In this document: positions 36,815 to 44,368 of the stretch, piece by piece
Numbering within the stretch: position 1 is the first letter of the stretch
Layout: every line of letters begins with the position of its first letter
DNA from: Microbacteriaceae bacterium
GTDB lineage: Bacteria; Actinomycetota; Actinomycetes; Actinomycetales; Microbacteriaceae
Direction: 5' to 3'
Length of the DNA stretch: 64,000 nt
Assembly: GCA_019638805.1 (NCBI GenBank)
Contig: JAHBTA010000002.1
Span: 434,001 to 498,000, forward strand
Made by a program: the position numbers and the translations under genes
The notes under the pieces: generated by a model
What the model was told of the DNA's origin: nothing
The model's database searches: none
What the model saw: only the letters and a program-made list of their open reading frames with translations

Positions 36815-37758
36815 GCCCGGCTGCCGTCGTCGAGCTCGTCGCCGAGCCAGTCCTCGACGATCGCCCGCGCGATCGAGGCCGGGCCGGGCAGCAGGATCTC
36901 CCGTGAGGCCGACGCGGAACGCAGTTCGTCGCGCGTGAACCAGCGCAGCGCCAGGATCTCCTCGCCGTCGGGGGTCCCCTCGGTCGGCGACCCCTCGGGC
37001 ACCTGCGCCCGGAAGCCGACCATGAGCGAGGCCGGGAAGGGCCAGGGCTGGCTGCCCAGGTAGACCGGGTCGACGACCGTGAGCCCCGACTCCTCGTGCA
37101 CCTCCCGGATGACGGCGGCCTCGAGCGACTCCCCCGGTTCGACGAAGCCGGCCAGCAGCGAGAACCGGTTGGGCTCCCAGCGCACGTTCGACCCGAGCAG
37201 CATCCGGTCGTCGGCGTCCACGACACCCACGATGATGGCCGCATCCGTGCGCGGGAAGACCTCCTCCCCCGTGTCGTCGACGCGCGTCCAGCCCGCCGCG
37301 GCGATGCGGGTCGCCGTGCCGGTCGCCGGCGAGAACCCGTAGCGGGCGTGCCAATTGGCCAGGGCGAGCGCCTGCGTGAAGATGCCCGCGTCCCGGACGC
37401 CCAGCCGGTGCCCGAGTCGGCGCAGGTCGCCCCAGGCGTCGTCGATGGGCGCCGGTCCGGTGAGTTCGGCCGACTGCGCGTCGTCCACGATCAGGGCGAC
37501 CACCGGGGAGCCCGCCGGCAGGTCGGGGCTGTCGGTCAGCGCCCTGCCCAGGTACAGCGCCGCGATGTGCGGAACGCCCGCCGCGGGCAGCACCGCGAGC
37601 TCGGTCGGCCCGGCGAGCAGAGCCCGCCCCTCGTGCAGCACGACGGCGCGGGTGCCCGGGTCCGCGAGCAACGCCTCGACGTCGGCGGTCCGCCCGAGGT
37701 GGTCGCGGTCGATCTCCGACCGCGAGAGCGGCAGCCGCGAGTGGAACGGATGGGTCAA
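36811..37758 (-). CDS. nudC: NAD+ diphosphatase (NudC-like), zinc ribbon lost
   Basis: 315 residues. Nudix box GFVEPGESLEAAVIREVHEESGL (about 196-218) followed by SQPWPFPASLMVGF, the NADH-diphosphatase signature. It would hydrolyse NAD(H) or decap NAD-RNA. The zinc-ribbon cysteines usual just before the Nudix domain are absent: the segment reads NWHARYGFSPATGTATR. Start is TTG at 37758 with GGAAGG about 10 nt upstream. First gene of a nudC-uvrD unit overlapping by 4 bp. Confidence 0.9.
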   Translation of the reverse strand: MTHPFHSRLPLSRSEIDRDHLGRTADVEALLADPGTRAVVLHEGRALLAGPTELAVLPAAGVPHIAALYLGRALTDSPDLPAGSPVVALIVDDAQSAELTGPAPIDDAWGDLRRLGHRLGVRDAGIFTQALALANWHARYGFSPATGTATRIAAAGWTRVDDTGEEVFPRTDAAIIVGVVDADDRMLLGSNVRWEPNRFSLLAGFVEPGESLEAAVIREVHEESGLTVVDPVYLGSQPWPFPASLMVGFRAQVPEGSPTEGTPDGEEILALRWFTRDELRSASASREILLPGPASIARAIVEDWLGDELDDGSRA

Positions 37759-37835
37759 CCGGGAGCCTTCCGGGGGTGCGTCAGCGGGGTCCGGCCCGGG
37801 GCGTGGCGGTCGGCCGCCGCGGGCACCGCGCGACC

Positions 37836-37841
37836 TACCCT
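37836..37841 (+). promoter_or_regulatory. Candidate leaderless -10 of the pseudokinase gene
   Basis: TACCCT, 6 nt before the ATG at 37848. Confidence 0.45.
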
Positions 37842-37847
37842 GTCGTC

Positions 37848-38834
37848 ATGGCCAGATCCCACCTCACTCTAGCCGCGCTCGCCACGTCGGCCGTGGAGAG
37901 CCTGGAGGTCGCCGCATCGCAGCCGTTCGGTTCGCCAGGCGGCGACTTCGACGCCGCCCTGCTGACCGGCGCGGACGGCCGGCACTGGACCATCCGCGTA
38001 CCGCGCAGCGAGCGCGCCGAGGCCGAGCAGTCCGCCGACCTGGTCGCGCTTCGCGCGCTCAGCGCCGGGGTGCGCACGCGCCTCCCGTTCGCCGTCTCGA
38101 CCTATGCAGGCCAGGTGCCGGTCGACGGCACCCGCGCCGTCGTGTACGAGTTCGTGTACGGCTCCAAGCACCCTCTTGCATCGTTCGGCGCCGAGTACGC
38201 GGCGTCCATCGGCGAGGCGATCGCTGCCATCCACGCCCTGCCCACCTCCGTGGTCGTGGATGCCGGGCTCCCCGCCCACAGTTCCGTCGACACCCTGCGC
38301 GGAACCGTCGATCTCGTGGACCGGGCCGCCGCGACGGGACTCATCCCGGCCGCGCTGCTGCGGAGGTGGCAGGTCGCCACCGAGGAGTCGGCACTCTGGC
38401 AGTTCACGCCCGCCGTGGTCAACGGCGCGCTCGGCTCGGATTCGTTCCTGGGCGCCGACGAGCGGGTCACGGGCGTGCTCGGCTGGCACGCTCTGCGGGT
38501 GGGCGACCCGGCGCGCGATCTGGGCTGGCTGGTCGCGGGCGGGGACGCGGTCTTCGACGCGGCGTTCGCCGCCTACTCGCGCGTGCGCGGCACCGTCGAC
38601 CGGCAGCTGCGCCAACGCGCGACCCTGCTGAGCGAGCTCGAGGTCGCCCGGTGGCTGCTGCACGGGACCGACGTGCGCTCGACCGAGATCGTCGACGACG
38701 CCGTCCAGATGCTGAGCGCCCTGGTCGACGAGGTGCAGAAGGACATCATGAACCCGATCGGGCCGCAGACCATGCCCGTGCTCGGCGTCGACGAGGTCGA
38801 GCGCCTGCTGGAGCGCACCGAGCACGTGCGCTGA
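37848..38834 (+). CDS. Aminoglycoside-phosphotransferase-fold protein with degenerate active site
   Basis: 328 residues. The fold is that of APH/macrolide phosphotransferases: an ATP-grasp-like N-lobe (DAALLTGADGRHWTIRVPR, ADLVALRAL), AVVYEFVYGSKHP hinge, then the catalytic-loop region. There, the expected HGD reads N192-G193-A194 (VVNGALGSDSFL), and the metal-binding Asp position is Gly212 (VLGWHALRVGDPARDL). Both catalytic residues are replaced, so this is probably a pseudokinase or binding protein. Divergent from nudC. Function unknown. Confidence 0.82.
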   Translation: MARSHLTLAALATSAVESLEVAASQPFGSPGGDFDAALLTGADGRHWTIRVPRSERAEAEQSADLVALRALSAGVRTRLPFAVSTYAGQVPVDGTRAVVYEFVYGSKHPLASFGAEYAASIGEAIAAIHALPTSVVVDAGLPAHSSVDTLRGTVDLVDRAAATGLIPAALLRRWQVATEESALWQFTPAVVNGALGSDSFLGADERVTGVLGWHALRVGDPARDLGWLVAGGDAVFDAAFAAYSRVRGTVDRQLRQRATLLSELEVARWLLHGTDVRSTEIVDDAVQMLSALVDEVQKDIMNPIGPQTMPVLGVDEVERLLERTEHVR

Positions 38835-38893
38835 CGCGCGCCGCGGCCCGTGCCCTGCGTCGCGGCCCGTGCCCCGCGCCTGTCACCGCCGCG

Positions 38894-40222
38894 TCAGGAA
38901 CTGCGCCTGACGATCCGCACCATGCGGCGAGGCGTCCGCAGGCTCACCCGGATGCGCAGCTCGTGGCGGTGCGCCAGGATCGCCGCGACCACGACGCCCG
39001 CGAGGGCCGGCACCGAACCCGCCACCAGGAAGGCGATCGTGGTGCCCAGGTGCTCGGCGATCCACCCCATGAGCACCCCGCCCACGGCCTGCCCGCCGAC
39101 CAGCACCATGATGTAGAACGACATGACCCGGCCGCGGATCGCGGCGTTCGTGGAGAGCTGCGTCATGGCCTCGGCGGCCGTGCCGAACAGCAGGCGCGTC
39201 AGGCCGATGCCGACGATGGCCCCGAGGAAGAGCGGGTACCAGGGCGCGACGCCCGCGAACGCGGTCACCGCCCCGTAGACGATGACGGCGATGACGAGCG
39301 AGCGGAGCCGGATGCCGCGTCGGGTCGACGACAGCAGCGCACCGCAGAGCGCACCCACGGCCGCGAGCGAGCTGTACAGGCCGTAGCCGCCCGCGCCCGT
39401 GTGATAGGTCTCGGTCGCCGCCGAGGTGAAGAGAACCGGCAGGTTCATGCCGAACACCGCGTTGAACCCGAGCAGCACCATGGGCCACGCGATCGCGGGT
39501 TTGCCCATGATGTAGCGCAGCGCCTCCCGGATCTGGCCGCGGCGCGCATCCACACGCGGCGAGGGGACGAGCTCGCGCCGACGCATGACGGCAAGGGCGA
39601 GCACCGCGACCGCGCTCGTGAACGCGTTCGCGGCGATCGACCAGCCCGACCCGATGAGCACGATGAGCACGCTCGAGATCGCGGGCCCGAGGAGCCCGCC
39701 CAGGTGGAAGATCGCCGAGTTGAGGCCCACCGCGTTGCGCAATTGCGCGGTTCCGACCATCTCGCCGACGAACGCCGACCGCGACGGGCCGTCGATCGCC
39801 ATGGCCGTCCCCGTGACGGTCGCGACCAGGAAGACGTGCCACGCGTGCACGGCCCCGGTGAGCACGAGCGCGGCGAGCAGCCCGTTGCACACGGTGCCCA
39901 CGGTCTGCGTGATAAGCAGCACGCGCCGCCGGTCGAAGCGGTCCGAGATGACGCCGGCCCATGGTCCGAGCACGAGCGTCGGGGCGAACTGCAGCGTGAC
40001 CACGAGCCCGACGAGCGCGATGTTGCCGGTGAGCTCGAGCACGAGCCAGTCGATCGCGATGCGCGCCATCCAGCCCCCCGTGTTCGCGAAGAGCTGCGAC
40101 ACGATGTAGAGCCGGTAGTTGTGAGCGCGCAGGGCCGCGAACGTGTCACGCCAGGTGGGCCGGGACTCGAGCACCGGGATGGGTGCCGTCACCGTCGGGT
40201 CGACGGTGGTAACGGTACTCAT
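38894..40222 (-). CDS. MFS exporter (EntS-like)
   Basis: 442 residues, 12 TM. N-terminal NYRLYIVSQLFANTGGWMARIAIDWLVLELTGN and the loop GVISDRFDRRRVL are typical of the enterobactin-exporter/multidrug MFS group. C-terminal basic tail. ATG at 40222 chosen because TAGCGT lies 8 nt upstream; an upstream GTG/ATG would extend into the promoter. Divergent from a LysR gene, which may regulate it. Substrate unknown. Confidence 0.9.
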   Translation of the reverse strand: MSTVTTVDPTVTAPIPVLESRPTWRDTFAALRAHNYRLYIVSQLFANTGGWMARIAIDWLVLELTGNIALVGLVVTLQFAPTLVLGPWAGVISDRFDRRRVLLITQTVGTVCNGLLAALVLTGAVHAWHVFLVATVTGTAMAIDGPSRSAFVGEMVGTAQLRNAVGLNSAIFHLGGLLGPAISSVLIVLIGSGWSIAANAFTSAVAVLALAVMRRRELVPSPRVDARRGQIREALRYIMGKPAIAWPMVLLGFNAVFGMNLPVLFTSAATETYHTGAGGYGLYSSLAAVGALCGALLSSTRRGIRLRSLVIAVIVYGAVTAFAGVAPWYPLFLGAIVGIGLTRLLFGTAAEAMTQLSTNAAIRGRVMSFYIMVLVGGQAVGGVLMGWIAEHLGTTIAFLVAGSVPALAGVVVAAILAHRHELRIRVSLRTPRRMVRIVRRSS

Positions 40223-40230
40223 CGGCGTCC

Positions 40231-40236
40231 ACGCTA
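40231..40236 (-). promoter_or_regulatory. Candidate -10 of the MFS exporter gene
   Basis: Minus-strand TAGCGT, 8 nt before the ATG at 40222. The 82-bp divergent region also holds an A+T-rich stretch (40270-40296) suited to LysR binding. Confidence 0.45.
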
Positions 40237-40304
40237 CGCTCGTCCTCGTCATTCGCTGGCAGAATGAGGGCTATAAGTACCATCCGATTATCGAATGGAT
40301 CGCC

Positions 40305-41156
40305 GTGTTCGACCCCGCACTCCTGCGCACCTTCGTCGCCGTCGCCGAGACGCTGAGCTTCACGCGGGCGGCAGAGCTGCTCGGGCTCAGCCAGCCGACC
40401 GTGAGCCAGCAGATCCGCAAGCTCGAGGTCGCCGCGGGTCGCAGTCTGGTGACGCGCGACACGCGAGCGGTCGCCCTCACCGACAACGGCGAGGCGATGC
40501 TGGGGTTCGCGCGCAGCATCCTGGCCGCCCATGACCAGGCCGCCGCCTACTTCACGGGCACCGCCATGCGCGGCCGGATCCGGTTCGGATCCGCCGACGA
40601 CCTCGCCCAGACGCAGCTGCCGCAGATCCTGCGCGACTTCCGGCAGTTGCACCCGCAGCTCAACCTCGAGCTCACCGTCAGCCAGAGCGGGGTGCTCGCG
40701 CGGCGCTTGCGCGCCGGGCAGCTCGATCTGGTGTTCATCAAGCAGGAGCCCGACCTGCCCGACGGTCGGGTGGTGCGCCGGGAGCGCCTGGTCTGGGTCG
40801 CGCACCGCTCGCTCGAACTCGACCCGGCCTCGCACGTTCCGCTCATCGCCTACTCCGCGCCGAGTGTCACGCGGGATGCGGCGATCCGGGTTCTCGAGGA
40901 TGCGGGCCTCACCTGGCGCATCACCTGCAACGTCAAGGATGTCAACGGCGTGCTCGCGGCTCTGCGTGCCGGGATCGGCGTCGGGGTGCTGCCGCAGAGC
41001 ATGATCCCGGCCGATCTGGTGTCGGTGCCCCCCGCGCTCGGGCTGCCCATGCTGGGCGAGATCGACTTCGCGCTCCTGTCCAACCCGCGCGCCCCGCGCG
41101 AGCCGGTCGAAGCGCTCATCGGCGCCATCGTCGGGAGGGGCGTCGCGGCGGGCTGA
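40305..41156 (+). CDS. LysR family transcriptional regulator
   Basis: 283 residues. Winged HTH LLRTFVAVAETLSFTRAAELLGLSQPTVSQQIRKLE (residues 5-40) and a PBP2-type effector domain (RGRIRFGSADDLAQTQLPQILRDFRQLHPQLNLEL; GVLPQSM). GTG at 40305 chosen because LysR proteins start just before this DPALLRTF segment; upstream in-frame codons do not fit. Divergent from the MFS exporter it may control. Convergent with adnB across a 20-bp gap. Confidence 0.9.
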   Translation: MFDPALLRTFVAVAETLSFTRAAELLGLSQPTVSQQIRKLEVAAGRSLVTRDTRAVALTDNGEAMLGFARSILAAHDQAAAYFTGTAMRGRIRFGSADDLAQTQLPQILRDFRQLHPQLNLELTVSQSGVLARRLRAGQLDLVFIKQEPDLPDGRVVRRERLVWVAHRSLELDPASHVPLIAYSAPSVTRDAAIRVLEDAGLTWRITCNVKDVNGVLAALRAGIGVGVLPQSMIPADLVSVPPALGLPMLGEIDFALLSNPRAPREPVEALIGAIVGRGVAAG

Positions 41157-41176
41157 TCCGGCGCGGCCGGCCCGGC

Positions 41177-44100
41177 TCAGCCGTCCGGGAACGCCGCCCG
41201 CCAGCGCGCCAGCAGCTCGGCCTCGTCGTCGATGTGCTCGGGCCGGACGATCGTGTCGTCCGCGACGAAGTAGAACGCCGCTCCGATGCGCTCGACCGGC
41301 ACCTCCGCCCAGCGCGCATAGGCGAGCCGGTACAGCGCGAGCTGCAACTGCTTGCGGTTCAGGTCGGCCTCGTCCCTTGGCGCCTTCCCGGTCTTCCAGT
41401 CGACCACCTCGAACCCGCCGTCGCCGTCGGCGTACACCGCATCGATCTTGCAGATCACGATGCGGCCGTCGAAGGGCAGGTGGATCTCGCGCTCCACCTC
41501 CACGGGCTGCCGGTCCGCCCAGGGCGAGGCCTCGAAGGTGGCCTGCAGCGCCGCCAGCCGCTCGGCGTCGACCCCCACGAGCTCGTCGTCCGATTCGGTC
41601 GGCAGCAGATCCAGGTCGGCGATCGAGGCCGCGGAGCCGAGCGCACGGTGCTCGACCCAGGCGTGGAAGAGGGTGCCGAGCCGGGTGGCCCGATAGGGCT
41701 TCTCGGGCATGGGCCGCAGCAGCCGCTCGGCGACCGCCTCCGGCTCGGTGACGAACTCGGAGAACCGCGACGCCGGGATGCGCGCCGGGGGGACGGGCGC
41801 GACCCGGCCGGCCAGAGCATCCCGGCGCTCGGCGATGAGCAGCTCGAGATCCTCGGCCCACTCCCCCGCCGGAACCGGTTCGGCCGCGCGGACCCGCTGC
41901 GCCGCGGCCTCGACGCGGGCCCGGCGGGCGCCGAGGGGATCACGCGGCCAGAGCACGACATCCGGCGTGCGAACCAGCGGATTCTCCTCCGAATCCGGAG
42001 CCTCGGGCAGTCCGTGCACGATGCCCGCCTCGGCGAGCTCCGTGAGGAACGGGCTGGGCATCCGCGCGGCCTTCTGGGAGGACCAGAAGGACCCGCTCAG
42101 CAGGAGCCGGCGGCGCGCGCGCGTCATCGCGACGTAGGCCAGGCGGCGATCCTCGCGCACCCGTTCCTCGTGCACCTCCGCCGTGAACGTCGAGAGGCGG
42201 TCCTTGAGTTCGCGGCGCGTGGCCGCGCCTCGCCACGCGAAGACCGGCAGCGACCCCGCGTCGCCGCGGAACTCGTAGGGCAGCTGCCCGAAGGCGACCC
42301 AGCCCATCGAGTCCCGGTTGGACCGGGGCAGCTCGCCGGTGACCATGCGCGGCACCGCCACCAGATCCCATTCGAGACCCTTCGCGCCGTGGATCGTGAC
42401 GATCTGCACGCAGCCCGCCTCGGGCGGATCCGATCGCGGGGTGAGGCGATCGCGCGCCTCGGCCACCCGCAGCCACCCCAGGAAGGCACGCAGGGATGCG
42501 CCCTGGCCGAGCGCCTGAAAGCCCTGGAGCGCCTCGAAGAACGCCTCGAAGGCGCGGTCACCACCCCGGTGCGCGTCATTGGCCTCCACCTCGATGTCGA
42601 GTTCGAGCGCCTCGATCACGACCGTCACGAGGTCGGCCAGGTCGAGCCGGGCCCGCGAGCGCAGCATGGCGAAGAGCCGCCCGGCGTCCACCAGCCGCGC
42701 GAGCCCCTCCTCGCTGACGAAACCGCGCACGAGGTGCCCCTCGCGGGTGTGCGCGAGGAAGTCGAGGGCGTCGACGATGGACGCCGACTCCTCGTCGACC
42801 ACCGAGGCCCGGAGGGCCTCCCGCACGGGTTCGGGCAGTTCCCGCTGGGCCAGGTCGCGCCGCTCGAGCCAGCGCGCGACCTCCCGCAGCCCCGCGATGT
42901 CGGCGAGACCGATGCGCCACCGCGACCCGACCAGCAGGCGGATCAGTTCGGAGCCCGCGCCGGGATCGTCCACCACCGCGAGCGCGGCCACCAGATCGGC
43001 GATCGCGGGCTGGGCGAGCAGCCCGCCGACCCCGAGCACGTGGTAGGGAACGTCGGCCTGCGCGAGTGCCTTGGTGAAGTGCTCCAGGGTCGATCGCGCC
43101 CGCAGCAGGAGCGCGGCGCTGGGAGGCTCGTCCGAGCGCCACTCGCCGCGGTCCTCCAACCGGGCCTTGAACCATTCCGCGACCTCGCGCGCCTCATCGG
43201 CGACGGTCTGCGGGTAGGCGAGGTCGACATCGACCGCATCCGCGCCCGGGCGCGCGCGGAGTCGGGCGACCCCCTGTTCCGAGACGGCCAGCGGTTCGAT
43301 CACGCGGTTGGCGGCCTCCAGGATGCGCTCGCCGTTGCGCCAGCTGACGGACAGCGCGAACCGGGTCGAGCCGCCGAACCACTCGGGGAAGTCCCGCAGA
43401 TTCGACGCGCTCGCGCCGCGCCAGCCGTAGATCGCCTGATGCGGATCCCCCACGGCCATGACCGGGTGGTCGCGGAACAGGAGGGAGAGCACCCGGCTCT
43501 GCACGACGCTGGTGTCCTGGTACTCGTCCAGGATCACGACCCGGTACCGGTCGCGCAGAGCCTCCCCCACGCGCGGGTGGCGCTGGATGACGCGCAGGGC
43601 GGTCGCGAGCTGATCGCTGAACTGCTGGTAGCCGCGCTCGCGCTTGAGCGCGTCGAACCGGACCGCGAGATCGACCACGACCGGGAGCGAGGCGAGGCGG
43701 CCCACCAGGTCATCCACCGAGGGGCCGTCCTCGAGCCGCGCGAGCCCGGCGAACTCTCCCGCCATGCGCGTGACGGCCGCCGGATCGGCCACGTTCTCGG
43801 CGATGGCGGACGCCACCCGCACGACCGCCGAGGCGATGTCGTCGACGCGTTTGCCGAGGTCGGCGAGGCGGGCGTCGTCGCTTCCGAGCACGACCTCGCG
43901 CGCGAGGAGCCAGGCGGATGCCTCGCTCAGCACCACGCCGTCGCCGTCCTGGCCCAGCAGAGCGGCGTTCTCGCGGAACACGGCGCCCGCGAACGAGTTG
44001 TAGGTCGACACGACGGGCGCGTCGAGCAGGTCGGCGGCGGGGTCGGCCGAACCGCTGCCCTCGGCGGGTTCGGGCACGAGCCCCGCGCCGCGCAGCATCC

Positions 44101-44368
44101 CGATCCGGCGGCGCATGCGCTCGCCCAGTTCGCCGGCCGCCTTGCGCGTGAAGGTGAGCCCGAGCACCTGCTCGGGGCGGACCAGCCCGTTCGCCACGAG
44201 CCAGAGCACACGGAGGGCCATGGTCTCGGTCTTGCCGCTCCCGGCGCCCGCGACCACGAGCGCGGGCTGCAGGGCGGACTCGACGATGGCGCACTGCTCG
44301 TCGGTGGGAGGATCCAGCCCCAGTCGCTCGGCGAGCGCGCGCGCGCCGATGCGCGTCGGCTCAGTCAC
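41177..44368 (-). CDS. adnB: ATP-dependent DNA helicase/nuclease subunit AdnB-like
   Basis: 1063 residues. SF1 UvrD-type motor with Walker A GAGSGKTETM (41-50), motif II VVILDEYQDTS near 275, GDPHQAIYGWRGAS, SVSWRNGERIL and VTIHGAKGLEWDLV, then a RecB-type nuclease at the C-terminus with GRIVICKIDAVY and VVDWKTGK near 985 (metal Asp and catalytic Lys). In mycobacteria AdnB is the lead motor of the AdnAB resection machine. GTG start overlaps the adnA stop by 8 bp. Acts at DNA double-strand breaks. Confidence 0.9.
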   Translation of the reverse strand: MTEPTRIGARALAERLGLDPPTDEQCAIVESALQPALVVAGAGSGKTETMALRVLWLVANGLVRPEQVLGLTFTRKAAGELGERMRRRIGMLRGAGLVPEPAEGSGSADPAADLLDAPVVSTYNSFAGAVFRENAALLGQDGDGVVLSEASAWLLAREVVLGSDDARLADLGKRVDDIASAVVRVASAIAENVADPAAVTRMAGEFAGLARLEDGPSVDDLVGRLASLPVVVDLAVRFDALKRERGYQQFSDQLATALRVIQRHPRVGEALRDRYRVVILDEYQDTSVVQSRVLSLLFRDHPVMAVGDPHQAIYGWRGASASNLRDFPEWFGGSTRFALSVSWRNGERILEAANRVIEPLAVSEQGVARLRARPGADAVDVDLAYPQTVADEAREVAEWFKARLEDRGEWRSDEPPSAALLLRARSTLEHFTKALAQADVPYHVLGVGGLLAQPAIADLVAALAVVDDPGAGSELIRLLVGSRWRIGLADIAGLREVARWLERRDLAQRELPEPVREALRASVVDEESASIVDALDFLAHTREGHLVRGFVSEEGLARLVDAGRLFAMLRSRARLDLADLVTVVIEALELDIEVEANDAHRGGDRAFEAFFEALQGFQALGQGASLRAFLGWLRVAEARDRLTPRSDPPEAGCVQIVTIHGAKGLEWDLVAVPRMVTGELPRSNRDSMGWVAFGQLPYEFRGDAGSLPVFAWRGAATRRELKDRLSTFTAEVHEERVREDRRLAYVAMTRARRRLLLSGSFWSSQKAARMPSPFLTELAEAGIVHGLPEAPDSEENPLVRTPDVVLWPRDPLGARRARVEAAAQRVRAAEPVPAGEWAEDLELLIAERRDALAGRVAPVPPARIPASRFSEFVTEPEAVAERLLRPMPEKPYRATRLGTLFHAWVEHRALGSAASIADLDLLPTESDDELVGVDAERLAALQATFEASPWADRQPVEVEREIHLPFDGRIVICKIDAVYADGDGGFEVVDWKTGKAPRDEADLNRKQLQLALYRLAYARWAEVPVERIGAAFYFVADDTIVRPEHIDDEAELLARWRAAFPDG

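Noticed and set aside
38835..38893. Repeat pair CGCGGCCCGTGCCC after the pseudokinase gene
   Set aside because: Two short direct copies only; may belong to the same 3'-end duplication trend but too short to call.
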